27,391 nt of DNA from UPXZ01 sp964345395 (GCA_964345395.1 CAYFRA010000018.1:1-27391); one strand, 5' to 3'. Positions 1-8,215 are shown, counted from the first letter of the stretch. The notes: generated from the letters alone by a model not told the origin. Numbers and translations are program-made.

Positions 1-2
1 CT

Positions 3-134
3 CGTGCCTACGATAGAATTTTGAAAGTATCGCGTACGATTGCAGATTTAGAAGCTAGTGAAAAAGTAGAATCGCATCACATTGCTGAAGCAATCAATTA
101 TCGTAATTTAGACCGCGAGGGTTGGGCAGGTTAA
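3..134 (+). CDS. YifB/ComM-family Mg-chelatase-like AAA+ ATPase, C-terminal end (partial)
   Basis: Only the last 43 residues are in the window, read in frame from base 3 to a TAA at 132-134. They begin RAYDRILKVSRTIADL and end NYRNLDREGWAG. This matches the C-terminal helical domain of YifB/ComM-type proteins (Mg-chelatase subunit D/I family), where a segment like SARAYDRILKVARTIADL is followed by a short helix and an R-x-L-D-R tail. Members are AAA+ ATPases; ComM in naturally competent bacteria is a branch-migration helicase acting during transformation. The ATPase core lies outside the window, so activity cannot be judged. Family assignment rests on this tail alone. No convincing terminator follows the stop. 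Confidence 0.75.
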   Translation, partial: RAYDRILKVSRTIADLEASEKVESHHIAEAINYRNLDREGWAG

Positions 135-201
135 TATATCAATTTGTTGATACCACCCCAATAGATATAAATAAAATATATGAAAAAATAAAATTATACT
201 G

Positions 202-233
202 TTTGTTTATATGCTGAATTTTTACTACCTTTG
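202..233 (+). promoter_or_regulatory. Bacteroidetes-type promoter of dps
   Basis: TTTG at 202-205 (-33 element) and TACCTTTG at 226-233 (-7 element, consensus TAnnTTTG) are separated by 20 bases, the spacing expected for the Bacteroidetes primary sigma factor. Transcription would start near 238, giving a leader of about 43 bases before the dps ATG at 281. It is one of the two best promoter matches in the window. No OxyR or PerR operator was recognised. Confidence 0.7.
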
Positions 234-280
234 TAATAATTAATAAGAAATAAAATAATAATCATTTAAAATAAAAAATT

Positions 281-748
281 ATGAAAACATTAGACTTTAC
301 AGGACTAAAAAACGTAGAAAACGTTGCAAAAGGATTACATCAATTATTAGCAGATTTCCAAGTTTACTATACAAACTTGAGAGGTTTACATTGGAATATT
401 GAAGGAAACCAATTCTATCAACTTCACGCGCATTTTGAAGATTTATACGATGATGCAGCTGAAAAAATTGACGAAATAGCTGAACGTCTTTTGATGCTTG
501 GTGAAACACCTGCTCATAACTTTTCAGACTATTTGAAAGTAGCACAAGTGAAAGAGAGTGGCGTAATTAAAGGTGCGAAAGAATCAATTGAGCACATTTT
601 GGATACCCTTAAGGTTCTTATCGAAAATGAGCGTGCTATTATTGAAGCGGCAGGCGAAATTAACGATGAGGTTACTGTAGCTCTATTGAGTGATTATCTT
701 GTATCACAAGAAAAAGAGATTTGGATGTTGACTGCAACATTGAAATAA
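281..748 (+). CDS. dps: Dps ferritin-like DNA-protection / iron-storage protein
   Basis: This 155-residue protein has the length and layout of Dps, a dodecameric cytoplasmic mini-ferritin that oxidises Fe(II) with H2O2, stores iron and protects DNA in starvation and oxidative stress. Seen in the sequence are the TNLRGLHWNIEG segment (H37), H49 and E53 in FYQLHAHFE, and D64 and E68 in DEIAERL. Together these are the expected intersubunit ferroxidase ligands H, H, D/E, D and E. There is no long Lys-rich N-terminal tail, so direct DNA binding of the E. coli type is uncertain. It is transcribed alone from the promoter at 202-233 and ends in the hairpin at 771-806. In Bacteroides relatives dps is induced by oxygen and peroxide; that regulation is inferred here. 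Confidence 0.95.
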   Translation: MKTLDFTGLKNVENVAKGLHQLLADFQVYYTNLRGLHWNIEGNQFYQLHAHFEDLYDDAAEKIDEIAERLLMLGETPAHNFSDYLKVAQVKESGVIKGAKESIEHILDTLKVLIENERAIIEAAGEINDEVTVALLSDYLVSQEKEIWMLTATLK

Positions 749-770
749 TAAGGTTTCTACAAGTTATATA

Positions 771-806
771 AAAAGGGATTGGGCTCTGCATCAATCCCTT
801 TTTTTA
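771..806. terminator. Bidirectional terminator between dps and the acyltransferase gene
   Basis: AAAAGGGATTG at 771-781 pairs perfectly with CAATCCCTTTT at 792-802 around a 10-base loop. A T-run follows on the plus strand, and the A-run at 771-774 gives a short T-run on the minus strand. The hairpin sits between two convergent genes, so it probably ends both transcripts. Confidence 0.85.
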
Positions 807-810
807 TATT

Positions 811-2157
811 TTAGGCATTGTGATATTTGTTTATGATTTGCTGCTCGCTATCAATAAGTTTTTCAAGCAGTGAGGATCTACTTTTATTCACCTTGAGTAG
901 TTTGTAACGACAATATAAATATAAATCTTCACTTACTGCTAACCAACTGAGGGCAAATTTACGAATGAAAAACTGCATAAAAAGAAAAAGTGTACCAATG
1001 ATATAGTTGCTTAGAATAAGCTTATAAAACAACAGAGCTTGGATGAAGTAAATAACAGGAAAAAAAAGTGCTGCAATACCAAAATTGATAGAACTTATAA
1101 ATCCTGAATATTTTACACGGAGCAGTTTTCGAATGGTAAAAGTAATGAGATATGGAAATGCGTTTGTAACAAATCCAAAAAGAAAAATAGGCAAAGTAAT
1201 CAAAAGTGATACTGCTTTTTTGATGATAGACTTTTTGCTTTTGCCTGTATTAGAACTGAAGTTTTTTAATCGAGTTTGTTTCAAACACTTTTTATAATCA
1301 TCAGCATGGGTACTCAATTCGTTCATTAATTTTGGATTATCCTTCTCGATATTGAGAAGTTTATTTCCAGTTTGTTGTTTGGCGTAGAACAATTTCAAAG
1401 TATCATTACTTTGACTATGAACTTCTTGTTCAGATACTAAATCGCTGATTGTTTCAAAAGCATTATAGTATTGAGATGTAGCATAATCACGTGTCAATTG
1501 GGAAAGAGAGCTATGAAGTTCATCGCGTATTTCGTTCATCGCAATGGTCGGATTTTCTCTGTACTTCTTATAATACTCACTTACTTCAATCGCCCTCCCA
1601 ATATTGATTATCATATGGGTATTCGATCTATTCAAATCGCCCAAATCCAAGCCAAGTGGAATGATTTTCACCTTTTTGTTCTCACCAAATCTCTCTTGTG
1701 CATTGAAAGCGATCCGAAAAATGCCTTTTACCAAAGGTCTGATTTTTCGTTCTTCACCCTGTCCGCCTTCAGGCATAATACATAAGTACTTTCCACTCGC
1801 CAAAGCATCGACCGAAACCGCAAAACTTCTTTCGTTTTTATTCAAATTATCTATTCCATCTCTCATTCTGAAAGCGGGTAAGATATTGACAAATTGCATT
1901 GTTCTTGCTAAATACTTATTGCGAAAAAGATTAGCTCTGGCTAAGTAAACCACAGTTCTACGGCGAGGAACAATGTAAGAAGCAGCCAGTGCATCCATCA
2001 AAGCGTTGAGATGATTGGGTGCAAAAATGACGGCTGAGTCATCATCATCATCAGGTAAATTCTCCTTACCTACGACAATGATTTCACGATAAAATTGTTT
2101 GAAAACAAAAAGCGCGTATCTTTTAAGTGCTTGGTACCCTTTTGAGCTAAACATCAT
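811..2157 (-). CDS. PlsC-like lysophospholipid/glycerophosphate acyltransferase with C-terminal membrane segments
   Basis: The 448-residue protein carries the acyltransferase blocks FAPNHLNALMDAL (catalytic His about residue 49) and LCIMPEGGQGEERKIRPLVKG (about 130-150), the equivalents of the HX4D and FPEG motifs of PlsC enzymes. These transfer an acyl group to (lyso)phosphatidic acid or related lipids at the inner membrane. In the first block His and Asp are five residues apart rather than four. The last 150 residues hold a positively charged linker and two or three hydrophobic segments, making it longer than classical PlsC (about 240 residues). The reading frame extends to a TTG at 2196, but that lies upstream of the probable transcription start, so ATG at 2157 (or 2154) is preferred. 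The exact substrate is unknown. Confidence 0.8.
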   Translation of the reverse strand: MMFSSKGYQALKRYALFVFKQFYREIIVVGKENLPDDDDDSAVIFAPNHLNALMDALAASYIVPRRRTVVYLARANLFRNKYLARTMQFVNILPAFRMRDGIDNLNKNERSFAVSVDALASGKYLCIMPEGGQGEERKIRPLVKGIFRIAFNAQERFGENKKVKIIPLGLDLGDLNRSNTHMIINIGRAIEVSEYYKKYRENPTIAMNEIRDELHSSLSQLTRDYATSQYYNAFETISDLVSEQEVHSQSNDTLKLFYAKQQTGNKLLNIEKDNPKLMNELSTHADDYKKCLKQTRLKNFSSNTGKSKKSIIKKAVSLLITLPIFLFGFVTNAFPYLITFTIRKLLRVKYSGFISSINFGIAALFFPVIYFIQALLFYKLILSNYIIGTLFLFMQFFIRKFALSWLAVSEDLYLYCRYKLLKVNKSRSSLLEKLIDSEQQIINKYHNA

Positions 2158-2178
2158 AAAAATAATTTTAATAACGTA

Positions 2179-2186
2179 CAAAGTTA
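2179..2186 (-). promoter_or_regulatory. -7 element for the acyltransferase gene
   Basis: On the minus strand this reads TAACTTTG, a full match to TAnnTTTG. The start of transcription would fall near 2174, leaving a leader of about 17 bases before the ATG at 2157. This argues against the TTG start at 2196. No clear -33 TTTG was found at the right distance. Confidence 0.5.
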
Positions 2187-2258
2187 CAAAAATCAATTCA
2201 CTTTGTTTTATTCATAATTATGATATTTACGACTGGATGATTTAACAAAAGAATTTCA

Positions 2259-2266
2259 TATCTTTG
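2259..2266 (+). promoter_or_regulatory. -7 element for the cyclophilin lipoprotein gene
   Basis: TATCTTTG matches the TAnnTTTG consensus and lies 26 bases before the ATG at 2293. It is divergent from the element at 2179-2186. The -33 region shows no TTTG, so only the -7 part is supported. Confidence 0.5.
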
Positions 2267-2292
2267 AAGATGAAATTTTAAAACATAATTTT

Positions 2293-3012
2293 ATGAAGCG
2301 TGTAAATTTATTTTTGTTTATATCATTTTTATTATTATTTTCTCTTCCCTCTTGCACATCTTTGCCAAAAGGGAGGAAAACAAAAGAGCAAAAAGTGCTT
2401 ATCGTAACCACTGAGGGTGAAATGCTTGTGAAGCTATATAACGAAACTCCGATTCACAGAGATAATTTTCTGAATTTGGTTAAGAAAAAGGCGTATGACG
2501 GAGTGCTATTTCATCGTGTGATTGATGATTTTATGATCCAAGGGGGTGATCCAGCTACACGCGATGAAGCACAACAAAAGGCTATACCAATACCAGACAA
2601 TGACCTAACGATTGCTGCTGAAATCAAAACACCTCGATTGTACCATAAATACGGAGCTTTGGCAGCTGCAAGAATGGGTGATGATGTAAACCCAGAAAAA
2701 GAGTCATCTGCATTTCAGTTTTATATTGTAAAAGGAAAGAAATTCAGTGATGATGAGTTGAGTCAAATGGAAAAATCTAAAAATATGCAGCGTTATTTAG
2801 TTGAAAAAACAGATTCGCTTTATACTTTTAGCAATGAGGCGAGACAAGCTTATCAAAATCAGGGAGGAACTCCTCATTTGGATGGAAATTACACTGTTTT
2901 TGGTGAAGTAATAAGTGGATTTGAAGTAATAGAAAAAATATCGGCGGTAAAAACTGGTGTTGCCAACAAACCCATTGAAGATGTGCGAGTAATTATGATG
3001 AAAAAGAAATAA
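2293..3012 (+). CDS. Cyclophilin-type peptidyl-prolyl cis-trans isomerase, lipoprotein
   Basis: The 239-residue product starts with a charged and then hydrophobic signal sequence ending in the lipobox LPSC (Cys21), so it should be lipid-anchored in the envelope. The cyclophilin fold follows: DNFLNLVKKKAYDGVLFHRV, with the catalytic Arg75 in FHRV, then FMIQGGDP (about 80-87), FQFYIV in the middle and YTVFGEVISGFEVIEKI near the end. Such enzymes catalyse proline isomerisation and help fold exported or outer-membrane proteins. Between the core motifs is an insertion of roughly 60 residues (about 110-190), common in Bacteroidetes members. It is a single-gene unit between its own promoter element and the hairpin at 3030-3066. 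Confidence 0.93.
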   Translation: MKRVNLFLFISFLLLFSLPSCTSLPKGRKTKEQKVLIVTTEGEMLVKLYNETPIHRDNFLNLVKKKAYDGVLFHRVIDDFMIQGGDPATRDEAQQKAIPIPDNDLTIAAEIKTPRLYHKYGALAAARMGDDVNPEKESSAFQFYIVKGKKFSDDELSQMEKSKNMQRYLVEKTDSLYTFSNEARQAYQNQGGTPHLDGNYTVFGEVISGFEVIEKISAVKTGVANKPIEDVRVIMMKKK

Positions 3013-3029
3013 TATAGGAATTGAAAATA

Positions 3030-3066
3030 AATCAGGTGGTTTACTCGTCGATTAAACCACCTGATT
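3030..3066. terminator. Hairpin terminator between convergent genes
   Basis: AATCAGGTGGTTTA (3030-3043) pairs over 14 bases with TAAACCACCTGATT (3053-3066), loop of 9. It separates the convergent cyclophilin and Wzz-like genes. The flanks are AT-rich but lack a long T-run on either strand, so termination may rely on the strong stem. Confidence 0.7.
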
Positions 3067-3095
3067 ATTAATATTCTCAAAATGTGAAGCGTATC

Positions 3096-4064
3096 TCAAT
3101 TTCTATCTAACAAGTAATCGAAAATCTTTTTTCGTTTTGAATAAATACTCGAAGCAAGCAAACCAGCTATGCCCCCCCAAATGACACCATACAAGCCATA
3201 TTTAAGTCTATTGTTAATTGGACCTTTTACGATGATGCCAGTGGTAGAATAGACGGGAGCAGAAGCATTTTCTAATATCTTGCTATATTTCTTTCTCTGT
3301 TTCGCAATTTCAACAAAATCATTAATAAACAATGGTTTTTTTCGCTCACCTACCAAAAATGTTTGGTATTCAAGCCTCATTTCCATCACTTCCTCTTTTA
3401 AGAAATATGACTTCTCGGCTAAACTATCAACGCGATAAAGTTCCTTGTCTAAGATTCCAACAAAATCGGTGTAAAACTTCTTATTTGATTCAAATTCACT
3501 AATTAATCTTGGATTGTTATTGAGATATGACATCAAAGCTGAATAAATAGTATCGATGTGATTGATATTCTTTATTTTCATTCTTAAAAAAACCCTATCA
3601 TCCATTACCAAATTCAAGGAGTCACTTTGATTATGACTATGATTAAAATCGATCTTGTTGGGTGTTGAGTCATCTAAATAGTCAATTATGTCAAATCGTT
3701 CGATTTTTAAAAGACTATGCTTTACACTGTCTGGAAGATTAAATTTATTGACGTAATTGTATGGATTGTCGCCAGCAACGTTAGCTCTGAATTGATCTAT
3801 CAACTCGTTTACCAAGTCAATATTATATAGGCCTGAGTGTAGGACAGTTTCAGCAATATATTTTTGAGAACTCGACCGCGACAGATATAAAGCTGCCGAC
3901 AAGAACAATAGAAAGGTGAGTGCGAAGACATACCAATATTTAATCGACTGTTGGATTGAATATCCGATAGCTCGGAAGAGAGCAAATGTTGTTTTTTTTA
4001 TCCAGTTAGCCAAAAGGCTGAAAACTTGGATTAAATTTAGTTCTTGATTAGCTTTTTTATCCAT
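3096..4064 (-). CDS. Wzz-like (chain-length-determinant-type) two-TM membrane protein
   Basis: The 322-residue protein has an N-terminal cytoplasmic stretch, a TM helix at about 43-62, a large extracytoplasmic part with helical charged segments (about 200-270), and a second TM helix at about 290-309 followed by a short basic tail. This is the topology of polysaccharide co-polymerases (Wzz/GumC/Wza-linked chain-length determinants). Those proteins set O-antigen or capsule chain length, so a role in surface polysaccharide is inferred. No kinase domain and no polysaccharide genes are nearby. It lies 104 bases downstream of atpG, after the atp terminator, and must have its own promoter, which I could not place. 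A run of seven G codes for the glycines before the last TM helix. Confidence 0.6.
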   Translation of the reverse strand: MDKKANQELNLIQVFSLLANWIKKTTFALFRAIGYSIQQSIKYWYVFALTFLLFLSAALYLSRSSSQKYIAETVLHSGLYNIDLVNELIDQFRANVAGDNPYNYVNKFNLPDSVKHSLLKIERFDIIDYLDDSTPNKIDFNHSHNQSDSLNLVMDDRVFLRMKIKNINHIDTIYSALMSYLNNNPRLISEFESNKKFYTDFVGILDKELYRVDSLAEKSYFLKEEVMEMRLEYQTFLVGERKKPLFINDFVEIAKQRKKYSKILENASAPVYSTTGIIVKGPINNRLKYGLYGVIWGGIAGLLASSIYSKRKKIFDYLLDRN

Positions 4065-4115
4065 TGAATAAATTAAATTGATATTGTAAATGTTACACTT
4101 TTCATATAAAAAGAT

Positions 4116-4148
4116 AACAGTTCATATAAAACGCTTATATGAACTGTT
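4116..4148 (-). terminator. Terminator of the ATP synthase operon
   Basis: AACAGTTCATATAA (4116-4129) pairs with TTATATGAACTGTT (4135-4148) over 14 bases with a 5-base loop. On the minus strand it is followed by ATCTTTTTATAT, a usable T-rich tract, 20 bases past the atpG stop. The word TTCATATAAA occurs again at 4101-4110 just downstream. Confidence 0.85.
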
Positions 4149-4168
4149 TTATTGTAAAATTAGCAATA

Positions 4169-5056
4169 TTAATTTTGTCCAAATGAACCTCCAATGATAT
4201 CTAACAATTCATTGGTAATTGCTTGCTGACGCGATTTGTTATATTGTAATTTCAAATCATCTAATAGTTCGTCTGCATTGTCAGTGGCAATTTGCATAGC
4301 TATGGCACGTGCAGCGTGCTCTGAAGCACTTGAATCAAGCAGTGTGGTAAACAGATTGACTCTTACCACTTTTGGTAACAACTCTTGCAGCAACTCTTTG
4401 AGAGAAGGCTCGAATAGGTAAAGATTGTTTTTTGACACGTTATCGGTTTGCAAATCTTCATCAGTTGTTCCAATCTTTAATGGTAATAAGGTTTTGTTTG
4501 TTAAAACCTGTGAGCCTTTACTTACAAATTGATGATATATCAACTCTACCTTATCCACTTCTGCTTTCAAAAATGATTGGATCAGTTTATTGGCTATTCT
4601 TTGCACATCAGTAAAGTTTGGAGCATCTGCCAAAGCATCTAAGTTTTCCTCTATTGTAAAACCCTCTTTTTTAGTTGCATCAGCAACTTTCTTACCAATT
4701 GGGATGATTGTGATATTCTCTTTACCTAAATGTTTATACTTGTCGATTGTGCTATTCAATTGTTTAATGATATTTGAATTGAAACTACCACACAAACTCG
4801 AATTAGATGAAAATGCTAAGATAGTTACTTTTTTTACTTCTCTTTCGTTAATCAAGTCTGATTTCAGCGTCTCTTCCATTTCTCCAAAAATAGCTTGTTG
4901 GATATCTATTATCTTTTCTTGGTAAATGTGAAGTTGCTGAATTTTCTTTTCTGCTTTTTGCAGTTTTGCAGACGAAACCATCTTCATCGCAGAAGTTATC
5001 TTCTGCGTTGATTTGACAGAGTGAATACGTGATTTTATTTCTTTTAACGAAGCCAT
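4169..5056 (-). CDS. atpG: ATP synthase F1 gamma subunit
   Basis: The 295-residue protein is the central-stalk rotor subunit, coupling proton-driven rotation of the c-ring to catalysis in the alpha3beta3 head. Its N-terminal helix MASLKEIKSRIHSVKSTQKI continues to SAMKMVSSAKLQKAE, and the C-terminal helix contains the conserved SRQQAITNELLDIIGG, the standard terminal signatures. The middle Rossmann-like part contains SSLCGSFNSNI (about 86-96). Length fits the family (about 285-300). It is the last gene of the operon, 38 bases after atpA, and is followed by the hairpin at 4116-4148. Confidence 0.97.
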   Translation of the reverse strand: MASLKEIKSRIHSVKSTQKITSAMKMVSSAKLQKAEKKIQQLHIYQEKIIDIQQAIFGEMEETLKSDLINEREVKKVTILAFSSNSSLCGSFNSNIIKQLNSTIDKYKHLGKENITIIPIGKKVADATKKEGFTIEENLDALADAPNFTDVQRIANKLIQSFLKAEVDKVELIYHQFVSKGSQVLTNKTLLPLKIGTTDEDLQTDNVSKNNLYLFEPSLKELLQELLPKVVRVNLFTTLLDSSASEHAARAIAMQIATDNADELLDDLKLQYNKSRQQAITNELLDIIGGSFGQN

Positions 5057-5094
5057 TTTCTCTAATTTTTATAGTAAGACTAATATTCTGTCAA

Positions 5095-6675
5095 TTAAAT
5101 TCTTTTGATTATGTCTTCGGCTATTTCTTCTATCTTTCCGGTTATCTCATCATTGATTATACCTGATTTGATGGGGTCTAATATATCAGTTTGATGAAGA
5201 TTTTCCAAAGTAGATAAGAACTCTTTTTTGAAAATATCTACTTTATCTAAAGCTAATTTTCTCAATAAGCCCTGTGTCCCACAATAGAGCATTGCAACTT
5301 GTTTCTCAACTTCGATAGGGCTATTAACGGGTTGCACAAGTAGTTTGGCGTTCTTTTGCCCTTTATCAATGGTCATTGCTGTAACCTTATCTAAGTCGCT
5401 ACCAAATTGGGTAAACGCCTCCAGTTCTCTAAATTGAGCTTGATCCATTTTCAGCGTACCCGCATATTTCTTCATAGGCTTAATCTGTGCACTACCGCCC
5501 ACGCGTGATACTGAAATACCCACATCAATGGCGGGTCTGTTACCTTGGTTGAATAGGTCTGTATCTAAGAATATCTGACCATCAGTAATTGAAATAACGT
5601 TGGTTGGGATATATGCCGACACGTCACCTGCTTGAGTTTCAATAATGGGGAGAGCTGTTAGCGAACCGCCTGCCTTCACTTTTCCTTTTAGGCTTGGGGG
5701 CAAGTCATTCATTTTTTCAGCTACCTCTTGTTGGTTGATAATTTTTGCTGCTCGCTCCAACAAGCGTGAGTGAAGATAGAAAATATCACCAGGATAAGCT
5801 TCGCGCCCTGATGGACGGCGAAGAATTAGAGACACCTCGCGGTAGGCAACAGCCTGTTTCGATAAGTCATCGTAAATAACCAAAGCATGACGACCTGTAT
5901 CACGGAAGTATTCTCCAATCGCAGCTCCAGCAAATGGAGCATAATATTGTAATGCAGCAGGGTCAGATGCATTAGCAGCTACAATAACCGTGTAATCCAT
6001 AGCACCGTGTTTTTGCAGAGTGTCCATAATATTTGCAACTGTTGAACCTTTTTGTCCAATTGCTACGTAGATACAAAACACGGGCTTGCCCTCTTCAAAG
6101 CTTTTACGCTGGTTGATTATAGTATCGATCGCAATACTCGTTTTTCCAGTTTGGCGGTCGCCAATAATCAATTCTCGCTGTCCTCGACCAATCGGTATCA
6201 TAGAGTCGATAGCTGTAAGCCCTGTTTGAAGTGGTTCATTTACGGGTTGTCGATAAATAACTCCGGGTGCTTTTCGCTCAAATGGCATTTCAAGTAGATC
6301 ACCTTCAATTTTTCCTTTTCCATCTAAGGGGTGCCCCAACGGATTGATAACACGCCCAAGCATCTCTTCTCCGACGAAAATAGAAGCAACACGTTTTGTT
6401 CTTTTGGCTTTATCTCCCTCTTTAATCAAATTGGATGGTCCAAGCAAAACTGCACCCACATTGTCTGCCTCCAAATTCATCACAATAGCTTGAACACCAT
6501 TTTCAAACTCTATCAATTCGTTTGACTCTGCATTTTGAAGTCCGTATAAACGTGCTACACCATCACTAATCTGTAAAACAGTGCCTATTTCGTCAAATTT
6601 CACACCTGTGTCGATACCTGACAATTGCATTTGCAGCACTTTAGAAACTTCGCTTACATTTATTTTACTTGACAT
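5095..6675 (-). CDS. atpA: ATP synthase F1 alpha subunit
   Basis: At 526 residues this is the regulatory nucleotide-binding subunit of F1. The Walker A motif GDRQTGKT is at about 172-179, the Walker B region HALVIYDDLSKQAVAYR near 265-281, and the alpha-subunit signature PAIDVGISVSRVGG with the arginine finger (SRVGG) near 384-397. The N-terminal beta-barrel begins VLQISDGVARLYGLQNAESNE. All expected parts are present with no truncation. It lies 72 bases after atpH and 38 bases before atpG on the minus strand. Confidence 0.98.
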   Translation of the reverse strand: MSSKINVSEVSKVLQMQLSGIDTGVKFDEIGTVLQISDGVARLYGLQNAESNELIEFENGVQAIVMNLEADNVGAVLLGPSNLIKEGDKAKRTKRVASIFVGEEMLGRVINPLGHPLDGKGKIEGDLLEMPFERKAPGVIYRQPVNEPLQTGLTAIDSMIPIGRGQRELIIGDRQTGKTSIAIDTIINQRKSFEEGKPVFCIYVAIGQKGSTVANIMDTLQKHGAMDYTVIVAANASDPAALQYYAPFAGAAIGEYFRDTGRHALVIYDDLSKQAVAYREVSLILRRPSGREAYPGDIFYLHSRLLERAAKIINQQEVAEKMNDLPPSLKGKVKAGGSLTALPIIETQAGDVSAYIPTNVISITDGQIFLDTDLFNQGNRPAIDVGISVSRVGGSAQIKPMKKYAGTLKMDQAQFRELEAFTQFGSDLDKVTAMTIDKGQKNAKLLVQPVNSPIEVEKQVAMLYCGTQGLLRKLALDKVDIFKKEFLSTLENLHQTDILDPIKSGIINDEITGKIEEIAEDIIKRI

Positions 6676-6747
6676 CTTTCTATAATTTAATTTTGAGATA
6701 AAATTCTATTTTCTTCTATTCTCTGTATTCAGTAAATAGTTTTTGGA

Positions 6748-7302
6748 TTAAAAAATCTTGCTGTTTTTTTCTTTGTATTTTTCTCTGATAAACATCAACT
6801 GGTTGGCAATGGTTCCATCCCATAAGTTGTTATCAATTTCAAGTCGGAATCCACCCAATACATCTGGATCAACTATTTTGGTAAATTCAATATTTGAATT
6901 TGTCTGATTTTCAATCAGTCGGGTGAGCTGCTTTTCTGTATTCGCATCAATAGCAACAGCTGTAGTGAGCTCGCCTCGCAATATATTATGGTTCTCTCTG
7001 TAAATATCCAGAAATTTAAGCATAATAAATTGAACTTGATTTTCGCGCTTATTCTCTATAAGCATCTCTACAAAACGCTCAAAGGTTTTGCTCACATCTT
7101 TTCCAGCGGCTGTAAGTATTAAGTTCTGCTTGTCCTCAGACGAAACGATAGGGTTGTCAATTACGTTATTGATTGCTAGATTTTGAGCAAATACTTGAGT
7201 AAAAAGTCGTGCTTCATTATATACGCTTTCAGTAGTTTTGCTCTCCTCTGCAAACAGGTAAAGTGCTTTGGCATATCTTTCAGAAATCAATCCTGCGTTC
7301 AT
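6748..7302 (-). CDS. atpH: ATP synthase F1 delta subunit (OSCP-like)
   Basis: This 184-residue subunit joins the peripheral stalk (b subunits) to the top of F1. The N-terminal bundle starts with the typical ISERYAKALYLFAEE, and the C-terminal domain contains KIVDPDVLGGFRLEIDNNLWDGTI, the family signature (D-P-x-L-G-G-F). Length is normal (about 175-190). It sits between atpF (96 bases upstream) and atpA in the operon, the usual place for delta. Confidence 0.95.
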   Translation of the reverse strand: MNAGLISERYAKALYLFAEESKTTESVYNEARLFTQVFAQNLAINNVIDNPIVSSEDKQNLILTAAGKDVSKTFERFVEMLIENKRENQVQFIMLKFLDIYRENHNILRGELTTAVAIDANTEKQLTRLIENQTNSNIEFTKIVDPDVLGGFRLEIDNNLWDGTIANQLMFIREKYKEKNSKIF

Positions 7303-7398
7303 CTTGTTTTATTTGATATTTATTAAGCTTATATACTTAGTCTTCGTTTGTAAAAGTAGTAAACAAAGGCAAAATATATCTGCCTTTGTTCTTCTGCA

Positions 7399-7899
7399 TT
7401 ATGATTTTGGGATATTTATCTCATCAATTAAGCGTTCAATCATATCGGCCTGCTCTTTGTCTTGAGTGAGCTCTTTGCGGATAAGTTTTTCGGCAATATC
7501 AACTGATAGTAGAGCAACATCTTTACGAATTTCACGCAAGGCATCTTCTTTCTCTTTCAAAATTTGCTTACGCATATCTTCAAGGATTTTATTTGCCTCA
7601 TCGCTTGCTTTGCCTTTTGCCGCGTCAATAATCTCATCCCTCGATTTGACAGCATCAGACAAGATTGCAGCTTGTTCTTTTTTAGCCTCATCGATTATCT
7701 TTTGGCTATTTTCTTTAACCTTGTCGAGCTCCTCGATAGCCTGTTTAGCGGCTATAAGTGATTCGTCAATAAATTGGTTTCTTTTAGCAACTCCGCCAAG
7801 TATGGCAGGCCAAGCAAATTTTGCCAAGATAAAAAAGACAACCAAAAAAGGGATTAAAAGCCAAATTACTAATCCTATTTCGGGGGTGAAAAGTTCCAT
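7399..7899 (-). CDS. atpF: ATP synthase Fo b subunit
   Basis: The 166-residue protein has one N-terminal TM helix (about 8-28, EIGLVIWLLIPFLVVFFILAK) followed by a long charged coiled coil rich in Lys, Glu and Ala, with the segment KDVALLSVDIAEKLIRKEL near 126-144. This is the classic architecture of the peripheral-stalk b subunit, which holds the alpha/beta head still against the rotor. Its ATG is only 3 bases after the atpE stop, suggesting coupled translation. Only one b gene is present, so a b2 homodimer is expected. Confidence 0.95.
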   Translation of the reverse strand: MELFTPEIGLVIWLLIPFLVVFFILAKFAWPAILGGVAKRNQFIDESLIAAKQAIEELDKVKENSQKIIDEAKKEQAAILSDAVKSRDEIIDAAKGKASDEANKILEDMRKQILKEKEDALREIRKDVALLSVDIAEKLIRKELTQDKEQADMIERLIDEINIPKS

Positions 7900-7902
7900 A
7901 TC

Positions 7903-8169
7903 TTACTTAATAAAGATAGCTAACGCACAAACAATTACTGCCAAGAATGCAACACCTTCAATAAGAGCTGCAATCACAATCATATTTGAACGAATGTCTG
8001 ATGCAGCTTCTGGTTGTCGAGCAATAGCTTCCATAGCTTGTGAGCCAATTTTACCAATACCTAATCCTGCTCCGATAACAGAAATACTTGCTCCTAAGGC
8101 AGCACCAAAGTTTTCTAATCCAACAGTTTTAGCTGCTTCTACAACTTGTAATAAAATGGATAGTAACAT
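7903..8169 (-). CDS. atpE: ATP synthase Fo c subunit (proteolipid), proton type
   Basis: The 88-residue hairpin of two TM helices has a polar loop RQPE (51-54) and the ion-binding carboxylate Glu71 in IEGVAF. At the positions that make up the sodium site in Ilyobacter-type c subunits (Gln32, Glu65, Ser66), this protein has Ile38, Glu71 and Gly72. Two of the sodium ligands are therefore missing, and a proton-driven ring is inferred. The first helix holds the glycine-rich packing segment GAGLGIGKIG (33-42). It lies between atpB (46 bases upstream) and atpF (3 bases downstream). Confidence 0.96.
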   Translation of the reverse strand: MLLSILLQVVEAAKTVGLENFGAALGASISVIGAGLGIGKIGSQAMEAIARQPEAASDIRSNMIVIAALIEGVAFLAVIVCALAIFIK

Positions 8170-8215
8170 AAAATATAGTTTTAAATTGTTTAATAATTAT
8201 TTTAAATTCGTTTTA

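Noticed and set aside
137..152. Short hairpin TATCAA-TTTG-TTGATA after the YifB-type gene.
   Set aside because: Only six AT-rich pairs and no T-run; not convincing as a terminator.
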